A stretch of 8,600 bases of DNA, taken from NCBI GenBank assembly GCA_012842035.1, contig DUTO01000106.1, forward strand, positions 1-8,600. The letters are read 5' to 3'. A program made the translations under genes and the position numbers. The notes beneath the pieces were generated by a model, which was not told the origin of the DNA, made no database searches, and saw only the letters and a program-made list of their open reading frames with translations. Numbering within the stretch: position 1 is the first letter of the stretch; each line of letters begins with the position of its first letter. Of the stretch, positions 1-5,783 are shown one piece after another. The DNA comes from Clostridia bacterium (lineage in GTDB: Bacteria; Bacillota; Peptococcia; DRI-13; DTU073).

Positions 1-596
1 AAAGAAAGCCCATAGGCCTGCAAACGTTGCGGAACGGCCGAAATACGAATTTCACGTTTCACTCCTCCGGAAACCGTAACCGAAGCTACCCCTTCGACCC
101 TTTCTAAACGAGGCTGAATGACATCAGTAGCCAGTTTATCTAAATCAACAAGGTCATAATCACCACTAAAGCCGATCACAATAATCGGCATCATATTAGG
201 GTCTAATTTAAGGATCATTGTTTTATCCGCATCGGCCGGGAGAAATGAGGAAATTAAATCTATTTTTTCCCTCATCTGGTTAATGGCAAAGTTCATATCT
301 GTACCCCAACTAAATTCCAAAACAACTAAGGAACTTCCCTGTCGAGAAATGGAATTAATGCTCTTAATTCCATTCACCGTTCCTAACGCACTTTCTAAAG
401 GCCGGGTAACTAATTCCTCCATCTCTTCCGGTCCCACATTCTCATAAGATGTTATCGCTAAAGCCAACGGCAGATCTAACTCCGGAAACAAGTCCAGATT
501 CAATTTATTCATAGAAACTAAACCTAATAAAACAATGAGCAGGAAAATCATGGCAATAGTGACAGGACGTCTCACAGCAAAGTCGGAAAGCTTCAT
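1..596 (-). CDS. RND-family efflux pump inner-membrane subunit (AcrB/MdtB-like), N-terminal part, truncated by window edge
   Basis: My translation from the ATG at 596 gives 198 residues that run off the left edge. The protein opens MKLSDFAVRRPVTIAM, the typical start of HAE-type RND transporters: a short cytoplasmic stretch with RRPV, then TM1 at about residues 13-31. The periplasmic porter segment follows, with SYENVGPEEMEELVTRPLE, a GIKSINSISRQGSS stretch, FxxGTDMNFA and PADADKTMILKLDPNMMPI, all recognisable family landmarks. Such pumps use the proton gradient to export drugs, lipids or metals with a membrane-fusion adaptor. The gene overlaps the adaptor stop codon by 4 nt (ATGA), and AAGGGGTG at 611..604 lies 7 nt before the ATG, so the two are translationally coupled. 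Full-length relatives exceed 1000 residues; about four fifths is outside the window. The substrate cannot be told from this part. Confidence 0.93.
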   Translation of the reverse strand, partial: MKLSDFAVRRPVTIAMIFLLIVLLGLVSMNKLNLDLFPELDLPLALAITSYENVGPEEMEELVTRPLESALGTVNGIKSINSISRQGSSLVVLEFSWGTDMNFAINQMREKIDLISSFLPADADKTMILKLDPNMMPIIVIGFSGDYDLVDLDKLATDVIQPRLERVEGVASVTVSGGVKREIRISAVPQRLQAYGLS

Positions 597-1615
597 TTGT
601 TTTCACCCCTTGCCAAAGGAGCAACAGAACTACCATCTTTCACACCATATTGTCCTTCCACAATCAACATTTCCCCTTTACTTAAGCCCTTAACTACTTC
701 AGCCCGTTCTCCCAAAGTTAAGCCTAATTCTACTTCACGCATTTTAGCTAAATCGCTTTCCACTACAAAAACCACTTGTTTTTGTTCAAAATCCACTACC
801 GCATACTGTGGAATAACTAAAACATTTTCTTTGCGCTCTGTAACAAGCTGCACTTCACCATACATACCATCTTTCAAGAGTCCTTTGTTATTAGGTACAG
901 ATAAAGTTACCGGATAAGCCTTGGTACGTGGGTCTATCTGAGGCGGAATAATCATAATCACACCTTTGAATTTTTCCTCACTTACTGCAGGTACACTAAC
1001 TTCCATCTGGGCACCTTTCTTTAATTTATTAATATAGGCTTCACCAACCTGAATTTCTAATTCTAAACAATCTATATCCACAATCGAAATAAGAGGAGTA
1101 CTTCCGGCTAATTGTCCCTCTATGGCCGCCACAGAAGCTACAATGCCATTCAGCGGACTTAAAAGAGAACAATTCTCTTTTTGAATCTGTAAATTCTCTA
1201 AAGCAGTTTCTGATTGTTCTAATTGTAACTTAGAAACAGCGCCTATCGCATAAAGCTCTTGATTGCGCTCATGAGCCAACTGCGCCTGTCCCAGTTGCAA
1301 ATCAAGTTCGCGTGAATCAAAAATTACTAAAGGAGTATCCTTAGTAACATAATCGCCCACTTCGACAAGCACATCCACAATCTTGAAAACAGGACTTTTA
1401 GCGACAACAAAAACTTCTTCTTGCGCTTTTAATAACCCCCCCAAAGGAATTGTTTTTTCCAATGTGCCTAACTGTACGCTTTCTACAGCAACCGGGATTT
1501 TTTGTACTTCTGGTTCTATGGTTTCTTGTTTTTTCTCTTGCGTCTTACAACCTGTTAAAACTACACTGAGCATTATAACTATAGTCAATACAAGTATTAA
1601 TCTTTTTTTCGTCAT
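593..1615 (-). CDS. RND efflux membrane-fusion (HlyD/AcrA-type) adaptor lipoprotein
   Basis: This 340-residue protein links the RND pump encoded just downstream to the outer parts of the envelope. From the ATG at 1615 it begins MTKKRLILVLTIVIMLSVVL and continues to a lipobox LTGC, so Cys23 should be lipidated after signal peptidase II cleavage. After a charged linker come a lipoyl/barrel-sandwich half (about residues 60-95, with VEVGDYVTKDTPLVIFD), a very short helical hairpin (about 97-145), the second lipoyl half (SPLNGIVASVAAIEGQL), a beta-barrel domain and a membrane-proximal domain ending with KGLSKGEMLIVEGQYGVKDG. The short hairpin is smaller than in AcrA-type adaptors. The frame is open back to a GTG at 1657, but that codon lies inside the presumed operator and near the expected transcription start; AGGGGAGG 7 nt before 1615 supports the shorter form. 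It is the first gene of the operon. The export substrate is unknown. Confidence 0.92.
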   Translation of the reverse strand: MTKKRLILVLTIVIMLSVVLTGCKTQEKKQETIEPEVQKIPVAVESVQLGTLEKTIPLGGLLKAQEEVFVVAKSPVFKIVDVLVEVGDYVTKDTPLVIFDSRELDLQLGQAQLAHERNQELYAIGAVSKLQLEQSETALENLQIQKENCSLLSPLNGIVASVAAIEGQLAGSTPLISIVDIDCLELEIQVGEAYINKLKKGAQMEVSVPAVSEEKFKGVIMIIPPQIDPRTKAYPVTLSVPNNKGLLKDGMYGEVQLVTERKENVLVIPQYAVVDFEQKQVVFVVESDLAKMREVELGLTLGERAEVVKGLSKGEMLIVEGQYGVKDGSSVAPLARGENK

Positions 1616-1622
1616 CCTCTTG

Positions 1623-1630
1623 CCTCCCCT
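1623..1630 (-). promoter_or_regulatory. Ribosome binding site that fixes the adaptor start
   Basis: AGGGGAGG on the minus strand, 7 nt before the ATG at 1615. The longer possible start, GTG at 1657, has no Shine-Dalgarno sequence, would add residues before the lipoprotein signal peptide, and would sit at the very 5' end of the predicted transcript. Confidence 0.85.
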
Positions 1631-1639
1631 AATTTTTCC

Positions 1640-1655
1640 GACCGAACAGTCAGTC
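1640..1655. promoter_or_regulatory. Imperfect inverted repeat, probable TetR-family repressor operator for the efflux operon
   Basis: The plus strand reads GACCGA-ACAG-TCAGTC: two 6-nt arms that pair at 5 of 6 positions around a 4-nt centre. GACYGA/TCRGTC arms of this kind are common in operators of TetR/AcrR-type repressors that control RND pumps. The site begins about 10 nt downstream of the -10 box of the minus-strand promoter, so a bound repressor would block initiation or early elongation. No regulator gene is in the window. The TetR assignment is inferred from site style and context only. Confidence 0.6.
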
Positions 1656-1665
1656 ACTAAGTTAT

Positions 1666-1694
1666 ATTGTAAATTTTCTGTCCCTCCTTGTCAA
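1666..1694 (-). promoter_or_regulatory. Sigma-A-type promoter of the RND efflux operon
   Basis: On the minus strand there is a perfect -35 TTGACA (1694..1689), a 17-nt spacer and -10 TACAAT (1671..1666), one mismatch from consensus. Transcription should begin near 1659, giving a leader of about 44 nt to the ATG at 1615. Such a near-consensus promoter suits a unit kept off by a repressor, in keeping with the inverted repeat at 1640-1655. Confidence 0.85.
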
Positions 1695-1722
1695 TATAAG
1701 CTAACAGAATAAAAATATCTTG

Positions 1723-1752
1723 TTGCAATATTATATGAATTGTAAATATAAT
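1723..1752 (+). promoter_or_regulatory. Probable promoter of the cardiolipin synthase gene
   Basis: A perfect TATAAT -10 box lies at 1747-1752, preceded by TTGCAA (4 of 6 to consensus) at 1723-1728 with an 18-nt spacer, in a very AT-rich stretch. Start of transcription would be near 1759, leaving a leader of about 43 nt. The -35 is weak, so activity may depend on AT-rich upstream DNA. It is divergent from the efflux promoter, the two cores being about 30 nt apart. Confidence 0.6.
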
Positions 1753-1801
1753 TATAAGTAAGAGAGAAACAACCATAAAAAAGAACGGAGATTATTAATT
1801 T

Positions 1802-3355
1802 ATGAAAAAGAGAGAGTTCCTTTTATGTTTAAGTTTTCTAATTTTACTTTCCATAGGTTATTTTTACCTAAGTGTAGTTTATGTCGATCTTTTTAGCTTT
1901 AGCCTTTCGCCTGTAAAAGCCTATATTAAAACAGGTAGTGCTGTTTACTTTATTTTTGGCTCCATGATTTTTTTCGCTGGGCTTCTTCTCCTTTTAGAAA
2001 GACGTGACCCTTCTAAAACATTAGCCTGGTTATTAATTCTCATTTTTTTACCCCTGGTAGGTTTTCTTATTTATCTTGTTTTCGGCAGACATCCGCGTAA
2101 ACAAAGAATAACGCGCAAAAAGAAAGCATTGAACAATAACCTTTATCCCCTTGATTGTTCGCTTTATCAAAGCCCCCTACCCAGTAATACTGAAGCACAA
2201 GAAAAGTCTAGACTAATCGAACTTATTTATAATAATGCGGACTTCCCCCCCACTACCGATAATGAAATACAAGTATTAACTGATGGACAAGAAATCTTTC
2301 CCGCCTTTATAGAAGCAATGGAAAAAGCCCAGAAACATATCCACTTAGAAACATATATCCTCAGAGATGACGATATCGGCAAAACAATTGCCGACCTTCT
2401 CTGTACAAAAGCAAAAGAAGGTGTTCAAGTACGCCTCATTTATGATGGGCTCGGTTCACGCCACCTCAGTAAAGAATATCTGGCAAAATTACGCACTGCC
2501 GGTGTAGAAATAGCTGTTTTCTTCCCTGTCAAACTACCTTTTTTACACAGGAAAATTAATTTTCGCAACCACCGTAAAATTTTAATTGTGGATGGGAGCA
2601 CGGGTTTTGTGGGTGGAGCTAATATTGGCGATGAATATCTAGGAAAAAACCCCACAATCGGCTACTGGCGTGATACACAAGTTCGTTTTAAAGGAAGTGC
2701 CGTCCATTTCCTGCAACGTATCTTCTTGCAAGACTGGCACTTTATTACCGGAAAATATTTAGAAAACAATTTCACTGACCTTTTCCCCCAAGCTAAAACA
2801 AATGGTGAACACATCGTGCAAATAACGGCTAGTGGACCGGACAGCCAATGGGAAGCCATTATGCAAGTTTATTATTATACTATAGCCACTGCTGAAAAGT
2901 CAGTTTATATCACCTCCCCCTACTTTATTCCCAATGAAAGTATTCTCACTGCCTTAAAAACTGCTGCCTTAAGTGGTGTAGACGTTAAACTTATTCTCCC
3001 GGCCAAACCCGACCATAAATTAGTCTTCTGGGCCGCTATGTCTTATCTTGAGGAACTACTGGAGAGCGGGGTCGAAATTTACTTTTATCATAAAGGCTTT
3101 ATTCATTCTAAGGTTCTCACCGTTGATGGAATTGTCACTTCCATCGGTTCCGCTAATATGGATCAACGTAGCTTTAGCCTTAATTTTGAAGTTAATGCTT
3201 TTATCTATGACCAAGAAACAGCCTTAAGATTAGAACAAGATTTTCAAGAAGACTTACGACATGCCCAAAAACTAAGTCTAGAAGAATTCCAAAACCGTTC
3301 CCTGGGAGATCATTTTCTCGAATCTATCGCCCGCCTCTTCTCCCCCTTGCTTTAA
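1802..3355 (+). CDS. cls: Cardiolipin synthase (bacterial Cls, phospholipase D superfamily)
   Basis: This membrane enzyme joins two phosphatidylglycerol molecules into cardiolipin plus glycerol. The 517-residue length is close to that usual for Firmicute Cls. Hydrophobic segments lie at about 6-28, 45-65 and 73-95; the last two are the usual Cls membrane anchor and the first is an extra N-terminal segment also found in many Firmicute forms. Both HKD catalytic motifs are intact: H257-x-K259-x4-D264 (within FRNHRKILIVDG) followed by GGANIGDEY, and H435-x-K437-x4-D442 (HSKVLTVDG) followed by GSANMDQRSF. The GYWRDTQVRFKG and TSPYFIPNE stretches are also family hallmarks. GGAG at 1787-1790 is 11 nt before the ATG. 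It is a single-gene unit with its own promoter and a shared terminator behind it. The paralogue type (ClsA or ClsB of Bacillus) cannot be decided. Confidence 0.95.
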   Translation: MKKREFLLCLSFLILLSIGYFYLSVVYVDLFSFSLSPVKAYIKTGSAVYFIFGSMIFFAGLLLLLERRDPSKTLAWLLILIFLPLVGFLIYLVFGRHPRKQRITRKKKALNNNLYPLDCSLYQSPLPSNTEAQEKSRLIELIYNNADFPPTTDNEIQVLTDGQEIFPAFIEAMEKAQKHIHLETYILRDDDIGKTIADLLCTKAKEGVQVRLIYDGLGSRHLSKEYLAKLRTAGVEIAVFFPVKLPFLHRKINFRNHRKILIVDGSTGFVGGANIGDEYLGKNPTIGYWRDTQVRFKGSAVHFLQRIFLQDWHFITGKYLENNFTDLFPQAKTNGEHIVQITASGPDSQWEAIMQVYYYTIATAEKSVYITSPYFIPNESILTALKTAALSGVDVKLILPAKPDHKLVFWAAMSYLEELLESGVEIYFYHKGFIHSKVLTVDGIVTSIGSANMDQRSFSLNFEVNAFIYDQETALRLEQDFQEDLRHAQKLSLEEFQNRSLGDHFLESIARLFSPLL

Positions 3356-3382
3356 AATGCTCCTTGCTCTGCACACAAATAA

Positions 3383-3436
3383 AAAAGGGACGCTTCACCT
3401 ATCATGTCTTTTCATGAGCGGTGAAACGTCCCTTTT
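3383..3436. terminator. Bidirectional intrinsic terminator between cls and the SH3b gene
   Basis: The arms at 3383-3399 and 3420-3436 pair over 17 positions with one C/A mismatch (AAAAGGGACG-c-TTCACC against GGTGAA-a-CGTCCCTTTT). The loop holds a second 5-bp hairpin, TCATG (3402-3406) with CATGA (3413-3417). Read on the minus strand the stem is followed by TTTTTT, a good U-tract for the envelope operon; on the plus strand the tail is TTTTCTCTTCTC, weaker but usable for cls. Confidence 0.92.
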
Positions 3437-3445
3437 CTCTTCTCT

Positions 3446-4021
3446 CTACTGTTTTAACTTCACAACCTGACTATAGACCCAACCAATCGTCCCATCAGGT
3501 AACTTCACATTATACCAGCCATTCTCTTCTTTCTGTACATACATGCCTTCTTCCCGTGTTACCTGCTTTAAAACATCAGCTTCCAAGGTTGGCGCACTAC
3601 GTAAGTTTACATAATTTTGCGTATTAATATAAACGGTCTTACCTACCATAGAAGTCGCCGGTTTTTGCGGTTCTGGCTCCGGTTTCTTCTCTTGCTCCTC
3701 TTCCTTCTTCTCTTTATCTTGCGGCTGAGAAGTAACAGGTGTCGTTGTTGGTTTAGAAGAAGCGGAAGGAGTAAGGTTTATTTTATCTTGTAATTCATTG
3801 ATTGTATTTTGTAATGCTTTAGCTTGTACGGAAAGCTCAGCAACAGTTTTTTCTAAATCCGTAACTCTTTCTTGAATCGCCTTATCGGCATAACTTTTAG
3901 TAACAACCGGGTCATCACTGGAACCCGGGGCAGGTGAATCGCCCATAACTGCCTTCCCTAGGGTAAACCCCACGACAATAGATACAATAGCCCCAATAAT
4001 AATAAACCCACGCAGTCTCAT
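3446..4021 (-). CDS. Membrane-anchored coiled-coil protein with C-terminal bacterial SH3 (SH3b) domain
   Basis: The 191 residues fall into four parts: an N-terminal hydrophobic anchor or uncleaved signal (about 6-27, FIIIGAIVSIVVGFTLGKAV); a coiled coil with heptad spacing (about 46-83, IQERVTDLEKTVAELSVQAK onwards); a Thr/Pro-rich then Lys/Glu/Pro-rich linker (about 84-124); and an SH3b domain (about 125-191) with VNLRSAP, GWYNVKLPDGTIGWVYSQVV. SH3b domains of this kind usually bind peptidoglycan or other wall polymers outside the membrane, so a wall-sensing or scaffolding role is inferred; no enzymatic domain is present. AGAGGTG at 4033..4027 lies 5 nt before the ATG. It starts 39 nt after wecA ends, without an obvious promoter, and is followed by a strong terminator, so it is the last gene of the operon. 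I know no characterised protein with this exact architecture. Confidence 0.88.
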   Translation of the reverse strand: MRLRGFIIIGAIVSIVVGFTLGKAVMGDSPAPGSSDDPVVTKSYADKAIQERVTDLEKTVAELSVQAKALQNTINELQDKINLTPSASSKPTTTPVTSQPQDKEKKEEEQEKKPEPEPQKPATSMVGKTVYINTQNYVNLRSAPTLEADVLKQVTREEGMYVQKEENGWYNVKLPDGTIGWVYSQVVKLKQ

Positions 4022-4060
4022 CTCTACACCTCTTTTTCAAACTTATTTTTAAACAAACTT

Positions 4061-5140
4061 TTATTTTATAAAATGCTGATAGACCTTTTCCTCTTTGACC
4101 TGACTCTGTTTGTCACACTTCGGTTTCCCCTGTCCATGCAAGATACCCAGTTTTTCGGCTCCGATACAGAAACCTAAAATCAAAGCTACCATAATCAACA
4201 TGCCCTGAGCAGTTGTCACTAAAGCCATAATAATCGCCGAAAAACTTAAAACAACACTCACCCCATACATAGCCAATACTGTATGTTCATGTGATAAACC
4301 TAATCTCAATAAACGATGATGCAGATGTTCTTTATCGGCACTAAAAATTGGTTTACCCCCGAAATAACGTCGCACAATAGCAAACAAAGTATCAAGAATC
4401 GGTACACCTAAAATCACTACCGGTAAAAACAAAGAAATGATCGTCGCACTTTTCGTTAAGCCAATGATCGCTAAAACGGAGAGGTTAAAACCTAAAAAGA
4501 GCGATCCGGTATCCCCCATAAAAATTTGCGCAGGATGAAAATTATATTTTAGAAAACCAAAAATACTGGCTGCTAAAATAAAGGCTAACATCGCTGTTTG
4601 TTGTGATGTTTCCAAATAAGCAATGACCCCGAGTGTTACGGCAGCGATGGCCGAAACGCCGGCCGCCAAACCATCTAAACCATCAATAAGATTAACAGCA
4701 TTAGTAATCCCAATAATCCACAGTAAAGTCAAAGGATAGCTCCAATAACTTAAGGAAATAACACCTTTGACCGGATGAGTAACAAAATCTACGCGCACAC
4801 CGGCATACATAACGATACAAGCGGCCACAATCTGCACAGCCAATTTCTGCCGTGCCGTAACCCCTTTAATATCATCAATGATTCCGACCAGGGTAATTAA
4901 AAGCCCTCCCCCTAAAAGCCCATAAAGCCCACTGTTCATCTCCGTGGTTAACAGCACCGTCAGCCAAAAACCTAAACAAATGGCCAAACCTCCTAAACGA
5001 GGCATCGGCTGGTGATGAACCTTGCGCTGAGCCGGCTGATCCAAAGCTTTGATTTTATATGCTAATTTTTTCACAAGAGGAGTCCCTAAGAAAACTAAGC
5101 CAAAGGCTAACAGTAAAGGACCAATTATTCCGCTTTTCAC
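4061..5140 (-). CDS. tagO: Undecaprenyl-phosphate glycosyl-1-phosphate transferase (WecA/TagO family, MraY-like)
   Basis: This polytopic membrane enzyme moves a sugar-1-phosphate, in this family normally GlcNAc-1-P from UDP-GlcNAc, onto undecaprenyl phosphate. That is the first step of teichoic acid or secondary wall polysaccharide synthesis. The 359 residues carry the family motifs in order: PRLGG (48-52), the Asp pair GIIDD (D89, D90), NAVNLIDGLDGLA (N147, N150, D153, D156), FMGDTGS (D210) and the HLHHR signature (272-276). About ten or eleven membrane segments are expected, and a hydrophilic tail of some 25 residues (HGQGKPKCDKQSQ...) ends it. The start codon is GTG, fixed by GGAGGAGG 8 nt upstream. 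It has its own promoter in the 83-nt gap after fabZ. The exact sugar cannot be read from sequence; the wecA/tagO name is by family. Confidence 0.93.
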   Translation of the reverse strand: MKSGIIGPLLLAFGLVFLGTPLVKKLAYKIKALDQPAQRKVHHQPMPRLGGLAICLGFWLTVLLTTEMNSGLYGLLGGGLLITLVGIIDDIKGVTARQKLAVQIVAACIVMYAGVRVDFVTHPVKGVISLSYWSYPLTLLWIIGITNAVNLIDGLDGLAAGVSAIAAVTLGVIAYLETSQQTAMLAFILAASIFGFLKYNFHPAQIFMGDTGSLFLGFNLSVLAIIGLTKSATIISLFLPVVILGVPILDTLFAIVRRYFGGKPIFSADKEHLHHRLLRLGLSHEHTVLAMYGVSVVLSFSAIIMALVTTAQGMLIMVALILGFCIGAEKLGILHGQGKPKCDKQSQVKEEKVYQHFIK

Positions 5141-5148
5141 TGATTTTG

Positions 5149-5156
5149 CCTCCTCC
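5149..5156 (-). promoter_or_regulatory. Strong ribosome binding site for the GTG-started wecA/tagO gene
   Basis: GGAGGAGG on the minus strand, 8 nt before the GTG at 5140. Just upstream, GCAAG/CTTGC arms (5173..5169 and 5161..5157) could form a 5-bp hairpin whose foot abuts this site. I regard that hairpin as weak, and no riboswitch or attenuator structure is evident. Confidence 0.8.
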
Positions 5157-5190
5157 GCAAGCTACGCTCTTGCCTTTTTATCAACACCAA

Positions 5191-5219
5191 ATTATAGCAC
5201 GTTAAAAAACATTTGTCTA
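5191..5219 (-). promoter_or_regulatory. Internal promoter with extended -10, driving wecA/tagO and the SH3b gene
   Basis: The minus strand shows TAGACA (5219..5214, 5 of 6 to consensus), a 17-nt spacer, and TATAAT (5196..5191) preceded by TGC, making an extended -10. Transcription should start near 5184, about 44 nt before the GTG. The -35 begins 5 nt after the fabZ stop, so the promoter occupies the intergenic gap exactly. Confidence 0.85.
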
Positions 5220-5223
5220 CTTA

Positions 5224-5649
5224 CTATTTCTCTAAAGCAAAGGTCAATTCTGCTTCACAAGCAACTTCTTCACCCACTAAAGCACGTGCTTTGCATTTCC
5301 CGACCGGCCCCCGCAGCCTCACTACTTCTATTTCCAGTCTTAACTGGTCTCCGGGGACAACCTGACGCCGAAAGCGACAATTATCAATCCGGGCAAAATA
5401 AGCAATTTTCCCTTTGTTTTCTGGTTGGGAAAGCACTAATACAGCCCCCGTTTGGGCCAAAGCTTCAATTAATAAAACCCCCGGCATCACCGGTTTTTCC
5501 GGAAAATGCCCCTGAAAAAACGGTTCATTGCCTGTGACATTTTTAAGCCCCACAATTCTTTGCTCTGCTTCTAATTCAATAATCCGATCCACTAAAAGAA
5601 AAGGATACCGATGTGGTAAAATTTCCTTAATCTCCATAAAATCAAGCAT
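5224..5649 (-). CDS. fabZ: (3R)-hydroxyacyl-ACP dehydratase FabZ
   Basis: This cytoplasmic enzyme removes water from 3-hydroxyacyl-ACP in each cycle of type II fatty-acid elongation. At 141 residues it has normal length and a complete single hot-dog fold: the opening EIKEILPHRYPFLLVDRI, catalytic His48 in FFQGHFPEKPVMPGVL, catalytic Glu62 in LLIEALAQTGAV, and the C-terminal FRRQVVPGDQL stretch. The start MLDFMEIKEILPHR agrees with the usual FabZ N-terminus; the Shine-Dalgarno is poor (GGGGCG 5 nt upstream). It lies apart from any other fatty-acid gene in the window, between murJ and wecA, 134 nt after murJ and 83 nt before wecA. Stand-alone fabZ in envelope clusters is not rare. I see no lpx gene that would point to a lipid A role. 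Confidence 0.96.
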   Translation of the reverse strand: MLDFMEIKEILPHRYPFLLVDRIIELEAEQRIVGLKNVTGNEPFFQGHFPEKPVMPGVLLIEALAQTGAVLVLSQPENKGKIAYFARIDNCRFRRQVVPGDQLRLEIEVVRLRGPVGKCKARALVGEEVACEAELTFALEK

Positions 5650-5783
5650 TTTTTCGCCCCATTCCTACTTTTCCTTAAAGATAACCATCGTAACATTATT
5701 AATTCGACATCTTTCCCCGTAACCCTTCTTCCTTCTTTTGTCTTTGTTTTAATTTTTGCTTTTTTCTTTTCCTCTTTCCTAAC
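5650..5783 (-). other. murJ-fabZ intergenic gap, purine-rich, with a doubtful 32-codon basic ORF
   Basis: The gap is strongly purine-rich on the transcribed-gene (minus) strand. It contains most of a possible small ORF, GTG at 5797 to TAA at 5699, beginning MAQIKLGKRKRKKQ and holding about half Lys/Arg; its start overlaps the murJ end by 14 nt. The ribosome site is weak (AAAGGCG about 7 nt upstream), and an A-rich sequence naturally reads as Lys/Arg, so coding is uncertain. No convincing promoter, terminator or FapR-like operator was seen here. Confidence 0.3.

Noticed and set aside
597..917. Plus-strand open frame opposite the adaptor gene (also 1383-1712)
   Set aside because: Both are antisense shadows of the adaptor; the second also runs through the promoter and operator. 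No Shine-Dalgarno or family resemblance.
1688..1717. TTGTCA as a -35 for the plus-strand cls gene
   Set aside because: The matching -10 position is only AAAAAT, and the same bases are the perfect TTGACA of the opposite promoter. The TATAAT at 1747-1752 is the better cls choice.
3421..3627. Plus-strand open frame starting in the terminator right arm
   Set aside because: It begins inside the hairpin, is antisense to the SH3b domain, and has no plausible start region.
4038..4074. Short direct repeat (CAAACTT-T-rich) and the palindrome ATTTTATAAAAT around the wecA end
   Set aside because: Both are simple AT-rich sequence, partly inside the wecA coding end; no function or terminator shape can be supported.
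5157..5173. GCAAG/CTTGC inverted repeat before the wecA ribosome site as a regulatory hairpin
   Set aside because: Only 5 bp with a 7-nt loop and no alternative partner or U-tract; too weak to call a riboswitch or attenuator.
5049..5537. Long open frame on the plus strand across the wecA start and fabZ
   Set aside because: It is antisense to two clearly conserved genes, has no ribosome site, and its translation is low-complexity Ser/Leu/Pro-rich sequence without any recognisable domain.
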